Shown: positions 6,810 through 15,663, counted from the first letter of the stretch. The stretch: 38,823 nucleotides of DNA from JAAYHV01 sp035268985 (GCA_035268985.1 DATFJV010000022.1:1-38823); one strand, 5' to 3'. A program made the numbers and translations. Notes: generated from the sequence alone by a model not told the origin.

Positions 6810-8345
6810 CTATTCAAACTCTATCGTTCCTGGCGGTTTACCAGTTAAATCATAAAACACCCTATTTACATGGTCAACTTCATTTACAATTCTAGAAGTA
6901 ATCTTTTCAAGTAAATCCCAAGGAAGCTTTGCAGACTCTGCAGTCATAAAGTCGGTAGTAGTTACCGCTCTTATAGCCACTGCATAATCATAGGTTCTAA
7001 AGTCACCCATAACACCAACAGATCTCATATTAGTCAGTGCCGCGAAATACTGATTAGCTACCACACCAGATTTATCAAGTTCTTCTCTGTATATTGCATC
7101 AGCTTCTTGAACTATCTTAACCTTTTCTGCAGTAACTTCACCTATTATTCTAATTCCAAGACCAGGTCCTGGGAATGGCTGCCTATTCACAAGATGCTTA
7201 GGTAAGCCAAGCTCTTCTCCAAGCTTTCTAACCTCATCTTTAAATAACATTTTTAGAGGTTCAATTATTTCCTTAAAATCAACAAGTTCAGGTAATCCTC
7301 CCACATTGTGATGAGATTTAATAACCGCTGATTTACCAAGTCCAGATTCAATTACATCAGGATAAATAGTACCTTGTATAAGGAAGTCAACTTGACCAAT
7401 TTTCTTAGCCTCTTCCTCAAACACTCTGATGAACTCTTCACCAATTATTTTTCTTTTTTCCTCTGGTTCAATTATTCCCTTTAGTTTATCATAATATCTT
7501 TTCTTTGCATCTATTTTTATGAAGTTAAGGTCATAATCACCATTTGATCCAAACACTTCTGATACTTCTTCGGCTTCGTTTTTTCTAAGAAGGCCATGAT
7601 CAACAAATACGCAAGTAAGCTGGCTACCTATAGCCTTAGACAAAAGGACTGCAGCTACGCTGGAGTCTACTCCTCCAGATAAAGCACAAAGCACTTTGCC
7701 ATCTTTTACTTTATCTCTGATTATTCTTATCTGTTCGTCTGCATAGGAATCCATCTTCCAGTCCCCTTTGCACTCACATATACCTAAAACAAAATTCCTA
7801 AGCATCTTAGTTCCTTCTTCAGTGTGATTGACCTCAGGATGAAACTGTATAGCATATAACTTATCTTTTCTATTTTCCATAACGGCAACAGGACAGTTAT
7901 CAGTATTTGCAATGATATCAAAGTCTTTAGGCACTTTTTCAATATAGTCAGTATGACTCATCCAACATACAGTTTCGTCCTTTACGTTCTTTAATATGGT
8001 TTCCTTATTATTAACCCTAACTAAAGTCTTTCCATATTCGCTAACAGGTGCAGTATTAACCTTACCACCAAATTGATAAGTCATCATCTGTGCACCATAA
8101 CATAAGCCTAATATAGGTATTCCCAGCTTATATATTTCTTCATTAACTCTAGGAGATTTTTCTTCATACACACTATTTGGTCCGCCGGTAAATATTATAC
8201 CCTTAGGATTCTTTTCCTTTATAGCCTTCATATCAAGGTCGTAATTATGCACCTCACAGTACACATTACACTCCCTAACTCTTCTAGCAATAAGTTGATT
8301 ATATTGTCCACCAAAATCTAGAACCAAAATTAATTCTCTATTCAA
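6810..8345 (-). CDS. guaA: GMP synthase (glutamine-hydrolysing)
   Basis: A 511-residue GMP synthetase that amidates XMP to GMP using ATP and glutamine. The class I glutamine amidotransferase domain (residues 1-190) carries the nucleophile C82 in GLCYGAQMM and the H169/E171 pair in FHPEV. The ATP pyrophosphatase domain has the PP-loop LSGGVDSS at 222-229, and the C-terminal dimerisation domain ends in the conserved PPGTIEFE. Length and domain order are normal. It follows guaB by 17 bases in the same direction, so the two steps from IMP to GMP are co-transcribed. GAGGAAATATT upstream gives the ribosome site. Confidence 0.97.
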   Translation of the reverse strand: MNRELILVLDFGGQYNQLIARRVRECNVYCEVHNYDLDMKAIKEKNPKGIIFTGGPNSVYEEKSPRVNEEIYKLGIPILGLCYGAQMMTYQFGGKVNTAPVSEYGKTLVRVNNKETILKNVKDETVCWMSHTDYIEKVPKDFDIIANTDNCPVAVMENRKDKLYAIQFHPEVNHTEEGTKMLRNFVLGICECKGDWKMDSYADEQIRIIRDKVKDGKVLCALSGGVDSSVAAVLLSKAIGSQLTCVFVDHGLLRKNEAEEVSEVFGSNGDYDLNFIKIDAKKRYYDKLKGIIEPEEKRKIIGEEFIRVFEEEAKKIGQVDFLIQGTIYPDVIESGLGKSAVIKSHHNVGGLPELVDFKEIIEPLKMLFKDEVRKLGEELGLPKHLVNRQPFPGPGLGIRIIGEVTAEKVKIVQEADAIYREELDKSGVVANQYFAALTNMRSVGVMGDFRTYDYAVAIRAVTTTDFMTAESAKLPWDLLEKITSRIVNEVDHVNRVFYDLTGKPPGTIEFE

Positions 8346-8362
8346 AATATTTCCTCCCAGAC

Positions 8363-9871
8363 TTACCTTACTATATTATTTGAAGTTTCCTTTAATATTA
8401 CATCATGAGCTCCACCTTCTACAATAGATGTGGAAGATACTAACGTTAATTTAGAATTCTTTTGTAATTCTTTAATACTAAGAGATCCACAGTTGCACAT
8501 GGTAGATTTAACCTTGCCAAGGGATATATTGACATTATCATGAAGTTTACCAGCATATGGAACATAAGAATCAACACCTTCTTCAAACTTCATTCTAGCA
8601 TCTCCTCCCAAATCATATCTCTGCCAATTTCTAGCACGGTTAGATCCTTCGCCCCAATATTCCTTTACGTAGTTACCGTTAATATTAAGCTTGCTAGTAG
8701 GTGATTCATCAAACCTAGCAAAATATCTGCCAAGCATTAAGAAATCAGCCCCCATAGCAAGAGCTAAAGTCATGTGATAATCATATACAATTCCACCATC
8801 AGAACAAATTGGTACATAAATACCAGTTTTCTTCATGTATTTATCCCTCGCCTTGGAAACTTCACATAGGGAAGTGGCTTGACCTCTTCCTATACCCTTT
8901 TGCTCTCTAGTAATACAGATGGAACCACCACCTATACCTATCTTAACAAAATCAGCACCAGCCTCTGCTAAAAAATTAAATCCTTCAGCATCTACCACAT
9001 TACCGGCACCAATCTTTACATCTTCACCATAATTATCTCTTACCCATTTAATAGTCTCTGCTTGCCATTGAGAAAAACCTTCAGAGGAATCTATTACCAA
9101 CACATCTGCTCCGGCATTCACTAAAGCAGGTATTCTTTCTTCATAATCCCTTGTATTGACCCCTGCACCAACTATATATCTCTTATGAGAGTCCAAAAGT
9201 TCATTAGGATTGTCCTTATGGCTGTCATAATCCTTTCGAAACACAAAATGTGTTAGTCTCATATTTTCGTCAATAATAGGTAACTGATTGAGCTTATGCT
9301 CCCATAATAGATCATTAGCTTCAGATAAAGTAATTCCATCCTTACCATATACAAGCTTATCCATGGGAGTCATGAAATCCTCTATTTTTAAATCTTCATT
9401 CATTCTACTAATCCTGTAATCCCTGCTAGTTACAATACCAACAATCTTACCTTCAGATGTACCATCCTCAGTAATAGCAACAGTAGAATGTCCCGTATTT
9501 TTCTTCAATTCAAGTATGTCTCCCAAAGTCTGATCGGGCCTTAAGTTTGAATCACTTCTTACAAAACCAGCCTTATGAGACTTTGCCCTCTTAATCATCT
9601 CAGCTTGATTTTCAATGGACTGAGAACAGAAGATAAATGATATTCCGCCTTCCCTCGCAAGAGATACTGCCATATCATCATTTGATACCGCTTGCATTAC
9701 AGCAGATACCAAAGGTATATTAATATTCAAAGATGATTCTTCCTCAACTTTATGTTTCACAACAGGTGTTTTTAAACTAACATTCTCCACCTTACATTCC
9801 TTACTAGAATAACCAGGAACAAGTAAATACTCATTAAATGTCCTAGATGGTTCTTTAAAAATAGACGCCAT
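8363..9871 (-). CDS. guaB: IMP dehydrogenase, Tritrichomonas-type
   Basis: A 502-residue IMP dehydrogenase that oxidises IMP to XMP with NAD+, the committed step to guanine nucleotides. A CBS pair is inserted at about residues 105-225. The active-site loop reads GIGGGSICITREQKGIGRG rather than the usual GIGPGSICTTR type. With the chosen start, the catalytic Cys falls at 319, the NAD-site Asp at 261, Arg-Tyr of the flap at 418-419 and Glu at 431. These are the same numbers as the well-studied T. foetus enzyme (503 residues). The start is the ATG at 9871: GGAGG lies at 9877-9881, six bases away, whereas a longer frame from a TTG at 9889 would contain that ribosome site. It is co-transcribed with guaA. 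Confidence 0.96.
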   Translation of the reverse strand: MASIFKEPSRTFNEYLLVPGYSSKECKVENVSLKTPVVKHKVEEESSLNINIPLVSAVMQAVSNDDMAVSLAREGGISFIFCSQSIENQAEMIKRAKSHKAGFVRSDSNLRPDQTLGDILELKKNTGHSTVAITEDGTSEGKIVGIVTSRDYRISRMNEDLKIEDFMTPMDKLVYGKDGITLSEANDLLWEHKLNQLPIIDENMRLTHFVFRKDYDSHKDNPNELLDSHKRYIVGAGVNTRDYEERIPALVNAGADVLVIDSSEGFSQWQAETIKWVRDNYGEDVKIGAGNVVDAEGFNFLAEAGADFVKIGIGGGSICITREQKGIGRGQATSLCEVSKARDKYMKKTGIYVPICSDGGIVYDYHMTLALAMGADFLMLGRYFARFDESPTSKLNINGNYVKEYWGEGSNRARNWQRYDLGGDARMKFEEGVDSYVPYAGKLHDNVNISLGKVKSTMCNCGSLSIKELQKNSKLTLVSSTSIVEGGAHDVILKETSNNIVR

Positions 9872-9964
9872 TTTTACCTCCAAATTCAAAATTAAATATA
9901 ACTAACCCAAATTATTAACGCTCAGTATACCACAAAAGAGGGAAAAGATAAAGCAAAATTTTTC

Positions 9965-10678
9965 CTATAATTCAACTTCTTTATTACCCCTATCAATATA
10001 TTTAATTTCTGCCTTTCCACCGAGATGTTTTTCCACAGAAGCCTTTAATTCTTCCATGGCTAAAACCATTGTATCATGCATTTTAGGATTAACAGATTCA
10101 ATAATTAAAAAAGCATTTTGGGTATCTTCAGTAAGCATGGTTCTTTTACCATCCTTCCAGTTCCAACATCTGCAAACAGCACCTTTATCATCCTTGTAAA
10201 TCACTTCACCAGGAAGTGCATTATCCGGCTCATCATCACCCAATGCTATAAAAGGTTCACCACCATTGGCCATTGTTAGTAACAAATCACCCTTGATGGT
10301 ATCAAGATCTTCGCCACCACACGGAAGACCATATTTTAATGATATAGCATTATATATGTCCACAATGGGATTAATCCTTCTTACGGGATTTCCTTTATTC
10401 ACCCTTTTAAGAAGATTCTCTATGGAGGACCTTGCACCTTTTTTAGTTTTAAACTTTTTGTACGCATCTCTCCATACAGCTATTACTTCATTTTCAGAAA
10501 AAACAGCGGTAGTAAAGAACTTGTCAATATCTTCATTGGCTTCATCCAAAGCATATTCAATCTCTTCATCGCTATTTTCATTAATATCCTTATTATTAAT
10601 TCCCTTAGCAATTAATACAGCAATTTCCACATCAGGAAATATCTTCAAAAAATCATCCTTCACAATAAATTTAGACAT
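9965..10678 (-). CDS. B3/B4 tRNA-binding-domain protein (PheT editing-like)
   Basis: A 237-residue protein of the stand-alone B3/B4 family, related to the editing region of phenylalanyl-tRNA synthetase beta subunit. Supporting segments are GLPCGGEDLDTIKGDLLL at mid-protein and CRCWNWKDGKRTMLT towards the end, typical of this family. Members are thought to act on tRNA or aminoacyl-tRNA, but the substrate is not established here. The start chosen is the ATG at 10678 (MSKFIVKDD), with GGAGGT ending five bases upstream. A longer TTG start at 10690 would place that ribosome site inside the gene. It begins two bases after the MalY/PatB-like lyase stop, so the two are one operon. Confidence 0.82.
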   Translation of the reverse strand: MSKFIVKDDFLKIFPDVEIAVLIAKGINNKDINENSDEEIEYALDEANEDIDKFFTTAVFSENEVIAVWRDAYKKFKTKKGARSSIENLLKRVNKGNPVRRINPIVDIYNAISLKYGLPCGGEDLDTIKGDLLLTMANGGEPFIALGDDEPDNALPGEVIYKDDKGAVCRCWNWKDGKRTMLTEDTQNAFLIIESVNPKMHDTMVLAMEELKASVEKHLGGKAEIKYIDRGNKEVEL

Positions 10679-10680
10679 AA

Positions 10681-11856
10681 TTACCTCCAAATGTTTACAA
10701 TTCTCTCCAGCGCATCCTCCAGCACACTCTTAGGACATGCAGCATTCAACCTAACAAAGCCTTCAATTGATGGCCCAAACAATGAGCCAGGCTCAAGTAT
10801 TACATGTGCTTCATCTGCAATTTTTTTAAGAAGCTCCTCTTCAGATAACCCATAATCCCTAAAGTCTAGCAAGGATAGATACGTTCCCTCAGGTATATTA
10901 AACCTAACTTTAGGTAAATTTTCCTTTATGAAGCTATCCATAAAATCGAAGTTTTCATCTAGCACTTCATTAAGTTCTTCTACCCATTCTTCACATTCAT
11001 CATATGCTGCAACCGCAGCCCTTTCGGAAAAAGGATTTATAAACTCACTACCAATATAATCTGTAAGCCGCTTTCTAAGTTCACTATTATCAATAACAAA
11101 ATTAGTTATCTCAAGTCCCGCTAAATTAAAAGTTTTATTAGCAGCAGTGGCAAGTATCATTTTATCACCATGATAAAGGTTATATGCAGAAGTAAACTTT
11201 TGATTGCCTCTAATTAAATCAGCATGTATCTCATCAGCTATTACAATAACATCGTAAGCATCGCATATTTCCATCATTTTTCTTACATCGTCTTCATTCC
11301 AAATCCGCCCCACAGGATTATGGGGATTGCATAAGATAAACACTTTGTTATTAGGATCCCTTGCTTTTTTCTCAAAATCTATAAAGTCTATACTATAGTG
11401 ATTGTCCATATCACATAACAGCTTATTGTTTACAATGGTCCTTCCAGTTTCCCTTATTTGACCTGCAAAAGGATAATATACAGGTTCTTGAATAACTACG
11501 CCGTCACCCACATCTGTGAGGGCCCTTAGAATATTTCTAATACCAGAAACGGTTCCCTTACTGTACACTATAGAGTTTTTGTCAATATCAATATCATGTC
11601 TTCTTTTATACCAGTCAATTATACTTCCATAATATTCTTTGGACTCATTGGTATAACCATACACCCTATTATCAACTCTATCAATAAGACTATTAACAAT
11701 CTTAGGTGCGCAAGGAAAGTCCATGTCTGCTACCCATAAATATATGGTATCATCATAGCAATTCAAGTTTAAAAAATTCTTTACTATATTAGGAGAAGTT
11801 TTCAACGAACTAGTGCCTTGCCTATTTATTTTTGTCTCCCAATCAAATTTTCTCAA
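10681..11856 (-). CDS. patB: MalY/PatB-type PLP aminotransferase / cystathionine beta-lyase
   Basis: A 391-residue fold-type I PLP enzyme of the MalY/PatB family, which usually cleaves cystathionine or cysteine conjugates to a thiol, pyruvate and ammonia. Visible features are WVADMDFPCAP near the N-terminus, the CNPHNPVGRIW motif, ADEIH with D208 for the pyridine nitrogen, and the Schiff-base lysine K241 in AANKTFNLAGLE. It starts with TTG at 11856, backed by AAGGGGG nine bases upstream. Its promoter (11887-11915) has a perfect 14-base palindrome in the spacer, which points to repressor control. Aminotransferase activity cannot be excluded from sequence. Confidence 0.88.
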   Translation of the reverse strand: MRKFDWETKINRQGTSSLKTSPNIVKNFLNLNCYDDTIYLWVADMDFPCAPKIVNSLIDRVDNRVYGYTNESKEYYGSIIDWYKRRHDIDIDKNSIVYSKGTVSGIRNILRALTDVGDGVVIQEPVYYPFAGQIRETGRTIVNNKLLCDMDNHYSIDFIDFEKKARDPNNKVFILCNPHNPVGRIWNEDDVRKMMEICDAYDVIVIADEIHADLIRGNQKFTSAYNLYHGDKMILATAANKTFNLAGLEITNFVIDNSELRKRLTDYIGSEFINPFSERAAVAAYDECEEWVEELNEVLDENFDFMDSFIKENLPKVRFNIPEGTYLSLLDFRDYGLSEEELLKKIADEAHVILEPGSLFGPSIEGFVRLNAACPKSVLEDALERIVNIWR

Positions 11857-11886
11857 AGTATATTCCCCCTTGTTTTTATTTAAACC

Positions 11887-11915
11887 ATTATATCACATTA
11901 ATGTGAATATATGAA
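11887..11915 (-). promoter_or_regulatory. patB promoter with operator palindrome in the spacer
   Basis: On the minus strand TTCATA (11910-11915) and TATAAT (11887-11892) are 17 bases apart. The spacer holds the perfect palindrome TCACATTAATGTGA at 11893-11906. A palindrome between -35 and -10 is a classic repressor site. The -35 overlaps the T tract of the groEL terminator. Confidence 0.7.
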
Positions 11916-11944
11916 AAAAATCCAGAAGCATTTTGCTTCTGGAT
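11914..11944 (-). terminator. Rho-independent terminator of groES-groEL
   Basis: On the minus strand ATCCAGAAGC pairs perfectly with GCTTCTGGAT around a 5-base loop and is followed by a T run, 12 bases past the groEL stop. Confidence 0.95.
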
Positions 11945-11955
11945 TAATATTTGGG

Positions 11956-13590
11956 TTACATCATGCCACCCATTCCGCCCATGCCTCCTGCCGGCATAGC
12001 TGGTGCAGGATTTTCTTCCTTGATGTCCACAGCACATGCTTCAGTTGTAAGTAACATACTTGAAACACTAGCTGCATTTTGTAAAGCAGATCTGGTTACC
12101 TTAACAGGATCCACAATACCAGCTTTAATCATATCTTCATATTTTTCATTTGATGCATTGAAGCCTACTCCGATTTCGCTATTTTTAACTCCATCAACTA
12201 CTACGCTACCTTCGTATCCAGCATTTTCAGCAATCTGTCTAACCGGTTCTTCCAATGCTCTCATAACAATCTTTGCACCAGTCTTCATATCGCCTTCTAA
12301 TGTTTCAACATATTTAGCAACATCTTTAATCGCACCTACCAGAGCAACTCCGCCACCAGATACAATACCTTCTTCTACAGCAGCTCTAGTAGAATTTAAT
12401 GCATCTTCCAATCTTAATTTCTTTTCTTTTAATTCGGTTTCTGTAGCCGCTCCAGCATTTATTACCGCTACACCACCTGTTAATTTGGCAAGTCTTTCTG
12501 AAAGTTTTTCCTTATCAAAATCAGAAGTTGTTTCTTCAATTTGATTTTTGATTTGTTCAATTCTAGCATTGATTTCATCCATTTCGCCAGCACCATTAAC
12601 AATTACTGTATTATCTTTATTAACTTTTACAGTACCAGCACGTCCAAGCATATCAATAGTAGTCTCTTTGATTTCATAACCAAGTTCTTCACTAATTACA
12701 GTACCACCAGTTAAGATAGCAATATCTTCCATCATTGCCTTTCTTCTGTCACCAAATCCAGGAGCTTTTACAGCAACAACATCTAAAGTACCTCTTAGTT
12801 TATTAACCACCAATGTAGCTAAAGCTTCACCTTCAATATCTTCAGCAATTATCATAAGCTTTTTACCAGATTTCATTATTTCCTCAAGTATAGGAACCAA
12901 ATCAGCAATTGTATTTATCTTCTTATCTGTAAGTAATATATATGGATCTTCTAAAACAGCTTCCATTTTATCAGCATCACCTACCATGTACGGAGATAAG
13001 TATCCTCTGTCAAACTGCATACCTTCAACAACCTCTAAAGTAGTTTCAAGTGATTTTGATTCTTCTACAGTAATTACTCCATCTTTCCCGACTTTTTCCA
13101 TAGCTTCTGCAATAAGTTCACCTATTTCACTATCAGAAGCAGATACGGATGCAACCTGAGAAATACTTTCCTTACTGTCAACCTTTACAGAAGTTTCCTT
13201 TAAGTGTTTAACCGCTGCCTCAGTTGCCCCGATTATACCTCTTTTAAGTATCATTGGATTAGCACCTGCTGCAACATTTTTGAATCCTTCATTAATTATG
13301 ATTTGAGCCAGCAATGTAGCAGTAGTAGTACCATCACCTGCAACATCATTAGTTTTTGTAGCAACTTCCTTTACCAACTGTGCACCCATATTTTCAACAG
13401 ATTCCTCAAGCTCAATATCTCTCGCTATAGTGACCCCATCGTTAGTGATTAGCGGAGAACCATAAGGTTTTCCAATAAGTACATTCCTTCCTCTAGGTCC
13501 CAATGTAATCTTTACTGTATCTGCAAGTTTATCTACACCTGCTTGTAATTTTCTTCTAGCTTCTTCGCTATAGTATAAATCCTTAGCCAT
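11956..13590 (-). CDS. groEL: Chaperonin GroEL (Hsp60)
   Basis: A 544-residue GroEL, the 60-kDa subunit of the double-ring ATP-driven protein-folding chamber. The N-terminus MAKDLYYSEEARRKLQAGVD, the ATP-site segments LGPRGRNVLI and GDGTTTATLLA, and the flexible C-terminal GGMGGMGGMM tail are all standard. It follows groES by 11 bases with an AGGAGG site, and both genes share the CIRCE-controlled promoter upstream of groES. Length is normal and nothing is unusual. Confidence 0.99.
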   Translation of the reverse strand: MAKDLYYSEEARRKLQAGVDKLADTVKITLGPRGRNVLIGKPYGSPLITNDGVTIARDIELEESVENMGAQLVKEVATKTNDVAGDGTTTATLLAQIIINEGFKNVAAGANPMILKRGIIGATEAAVKHLKETSVKVDSKESISQVASVSASDSEIGELIAEAMEKVGKDGVITVEESKSLETTLEVVEGMQFDRGYLSPYMVGDADKMEAVLEDPYILLTDKKINTIADLVPILEEIMKSGKKLMIIAEDIEGEALATLVVNKLRGTLDVVAVKAPGFGDRRKAMMEDIAILTGGTVISEELGYEIKETTIDMLGRAGTVKVNKDNTVIVNGAGEMDEINARIEQIKNQIEETTSDFDKEKLSERLAKLTGGVAVINAGAATETELKEKKLRLEDALNSTRAAVEEGIVSGGGVALVGAIKDVAKYVETLEGDMKTGAKIVMRALEEPVRQIAENAGYEGSVVVDGVKNSEIGVGFNASNEKYEDMIKAGIVDPVKVTRSALQNAASVSSMLLTTEACAVDIKEENPAPAMPAGGMGGMGGMM

Positions 13591-13601
13591 TTTATGTCCT
13601 C

Positions 13602-13883
13602 CTATTTCTCAACCTTTGCTAAAATATCATCTTGGCTCATAATTGTATATTCAACTCCGCCGTATTTAACTTCTGTTCCTGCATATTTTGAAAATACAAC
13701 CTTATCGCCAGCTGCAAGCTCCATTTCCTCATCCTTTGTTCCAGGACCAACAGCAACAACCTCAGCAACCTGCGGTTTTTCCTTTGCACTGCTTGTTAAT
13801 ATAAGTCCACCCTGAGTCTTCTCCTCGGCTTCTAATTTCTTAATTACAACTCTACTTCCTAGTGGTTTAATACCTACTCCCAT
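13602..13883 (-). CDS. groES: Co-chaperonin GroES (Hsp10)
   Basis: A 93-residue GroES, which caps the GroEL ring as a heptamer. The opening IKPLGSRVVIKKLEAEEKT and the mobile-loop region GGLILTSSAKEKP are characteristic, and the chain ends with the usual strand DDILAKVE. A strong AGGAGG lies upstream of the ATG. It is the first gene of the heat-shock operon, transcribed from a sigma-A promoter at 13947-13975 and controlled by the CIRCE element at 13908-13934, hence by HrcA. No hrcA gene is seen in this window. Confidence 0.99.
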   Translation of the reverse strand: MGVGIKPLGSRVVIKKLEAEEKTQGGLILTSSAKEKPQVAEVVAVGPGTKDEEMELAAGDKVVFSKYAGTEVKYGGVEYTIMSQDDILAKVEK

Positions 13884-13907
13884 TTTCGTACCTCCTATTA
13901 TTATTTA

Positions 13908-13934
13908 TTAGCACTCTGTTTCCGTGAGTGCTAA
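13908..13934. promoter_or_regulatory. CIRCE element (HrcA operator)
   Basis: A perfect match to the consensus: TTAGCACTC, nine bases, GAGTGCTAA. It lies between the groES promoter and ribosome site and is bound by the heat-shock repressor HrcA. Confidence 0.98.
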
Positions 13935-13946
13935 CCTACTTTGATT

Positions 13947-13975
13947 ATTTTAATTCCTAAACACCAATTTGTCAA
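13947..13975 (-). promoter_or_regulatory. Sigma-A promoter of groES-groEL
   Basis: On the minus strand a consensus TTGACA (13970-13975) is followed after 17 bases by TAAAAT (13947-13952), just upstream of CIRCE. Confidence 0.9.
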
Positions 13976-14007
13976 TATCTTATATATAAAAATATGTGAA
14001 AAATTCT

Positions 14008-14814
14008 TCACATTTTACCTTTTTTATCCCTCATATAATAAAAAAGGTATTGTTGTGCAAATCCTCCATAGTCACCAAACCTTTCCAACGCTAGCTTTTT
14101 AATGCTTTCATCTCCTTCAGCACCGTACAATTCCTTCATTACTTTCCTGACCCAAACGTCAATGGGATAAGAATCATAATATCCTAAGCCAAATAGCATA
14201 ATGCAGTTTGCAACTTTAGGACCAATTCCTTTAAGTTCAAGCAACCATTCATAGGCCTCCATAGAAGAATTAAATTTCTTTTCTTCATATAACTTGGCCG
14301 TTTCAATTAAATATTTTGCTCTATACCCTAGCTTAACTGAGTCAAGATCACAAACATCAAGTTTTGCTATAACTTCTGGTCTAGGAAAAGTATAGTACTC
14401 TCCTGTTATTTTCTCTCCATATAGTTTTGAGAGTTTTTCAATACAGCCTTTAATTCTTGGTATATTATTATTCTGAGATATTAAAAAAGAAACTATAACT
14501 TCCCATAAATCTTGTTTAAGTATTCTAATACCATAGCCATATTCTATCGCTTCCTTTATAACCTTATCCTTTTTAATTAATTCATTTTTTATTAAACCAT
14601 AATCCCTATTAAGATCAAAGTATTCATTCCAATCATATTCACCAGTTGCTTCAATTATTAGATTATTATTTTCCAATAAAACATTAGCAACTACATTTTC
14701 TACTACTCCTGTATATGAACTATCAGCATTTTCATGCCATCTAAAGCATTGACCGCATTCAAAAATATGTTTAAGCTCAATATCCTTAACTTTGTAATGT
14801 ACTGTTTTTTGCAT
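14008..14814 (-). CDS. ogg: Ogg-type 8-oxoguanine DNA glycosylase/lyase
   Basis: A 268-residue HhH-GPD superfamily enzyme of the OGG1 type, removing 8-oxoguanine paired with C and nicking the abasic site. The N-terminal domain has the FECGQCFRW segment typical of OGG1/AlkA-like folds. The helix-hairpin-helix LKGIGPKVANCI carries the catalytic lysine K200, and the GPD aspartate is D219 in YPIDVW. These correspond to K249 and D268 of human OGG1. Length fits short bacterial versions. Its start lies 29 bases inside the end of the upstream NTPase gene, and AAGGA 10 bases before the ATG could initiate it, so it is co-translated with that gene. Confidence 0.92.
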   Translation of the reverse strand: MQKTVHYKVKDIELKHIFECGQCFRWHENADSSYTGVVENVVANVLLENNNLIIEATGEYDWNEYFDLNRDYGLIKNELIKKDKVIKEAIEYGYGIRILKQDLWEVIVSFLISQNNNIPRIKGCIEKLSKLYGEKITGEYYTFPRPEVIAKLDVCDLDSVKLGYRAKYLIETAKLYEEKKFNSSMEAYEWLLELKGIGPKVANCIMLFGLGYYDSYPIDVWVRKVMKELYGAEGDESIKKLALERFGDYGGFAQQYLFYYMRDKKGKM

Positions 14815-15625
14815 AAAACTTAATATCCTTAACCTCTATATTAACCTTCCTAACATGAAAAGCCGTCATTTCTTCAACCATATTTTTTACTTTCCTTTGA
14901 AACTCTATAATAGTTTCTTTAATATCAATTGTATATCTAACACTCACAATAATTTCAATTTCAAGCCAATCTGTATTTGCATTATCATAATAATCCTTAA
15001 CAACCAATTTACTATTATATTCTGAAGCGATACATCTAATTATATCTCTAATTACTCTTTCATTAACAAAGAATTGCCCTCCATAGCTAAAAGTAGGCCT
15101 TACCACAGTTCGCTCTTGGTTAAGACTATTATCATTCATTGATAAAGCTTTAAATATTTTAAGAGGATTTAAAAAGTACCCTGCAAAATCCCTTTTAAGC
15201 TGAAAAGTAGGGGCAGGTATTACATGCTCTCCCTGTTGCCTTCTTTGTTTTTTAGCCATGGCCCTCTCATTTTCAGTAGTAATATCATCTATATACAATC
15301 TCTCATGGGGCCTTGGTAAATCCAATCGCTCGATTATTATATTAACCATCTTATCTGATGTTCCAATCACAAGAAGACTATCAGGATTAATTTCATTTAT
15401 TTTTTCTTTAACCCTTTCTCTCCATTCAGGGTACACAAACAAAGCAGTCTTTACGGCACCTATAGTAGTTTTAGCCTTTTTTGCAGAAGTCCCCGCAGCC
15501 ACCTTACTGTCATAGATAAAGAGACCATCATCAATAATTCCTTTAATATTAAATTGTTTACACAGGTTCATGGCCTGATAACTCTTACCAGTGCCACTTG
15601 CGCCTGAAAAAGAATATACTTTCAT
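14786..15625 (-). CDS. P-loop NTPase fused to an Asp23/Gls24-like domain
   Basis: A 279-residue protein. The N-terminal half is a P-loop NTPase with Walker A GASGTGKS at residues 8-15 and a hydrophobic strand LLVIGTSDK that could serve as Walker B. The last roughly 90 residues (NERVIRDII through VEEMTAFHVRKVNIEVKDI) resemble the Asp23/Gls24 (DUF322) envelope-stress fold, including the recurring VEEMT and V.VNIEV.DI pattern. The middle has a basic segment (AMAKKQRRQQ). It could couple nucleotide state to an envelope or scaffold role, but no function is established. It overlaps the ogg gene by 29 bases. The ATG has only a weak purine-rich site, and two short inverted repeats (15640-15663) lie just upstream. 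Confidence 0.72.
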   Translation of the reverse strand: MKVYSFSGASGTGKSYQAMNLCKQFNIKGIIDDGLFIYDSKVAAGTSAKKAKTTIGAVKTALFVYPEWRERVKEKINEINPDSLLVIGTSDKMVNIIIERLDLPRPHERLYIDDITTENERAMAKKQRRQQGEHVIPAPTFQLKRDFAGYFLNPLKIFKALSMNDNSLNQERTVVRPTFSYGGQFFVNERVIRDIIRCIASEYNSKLVVKDYYDNANTDWLEIEIIVSVRYTIDIKETIIEFQRKVKNMVEEMTAFHVRKVNIEVKDIKFYAKNSTLQS

Positions 15626-15639
15626 ATTTCAATAACCAA

Positions 15640-15663
15640 TTGAATTTCAACTGATTTTCAGTT
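15640..15663. repeat. Paired inverted repeats upstream of the NTPase gene
   Basis: Two abutting short palindromes: TTGAATTTCAA at 15640-15650 and AACTGATTTTCAGTT at 15649-15663. They lie just upstream of the NTPase start and could be an operator or leader hairpin. There is no T tract, so a terminator is unlikely. Confidence 0.4.

Noticed and set aside
11951..12544. Long plus-strand open frame opposite groEL (197 codons)
   Set aside because: It is a mirror of the conserved groEL coding sequence, has biased composition, no ribosome site and no recognisable family.
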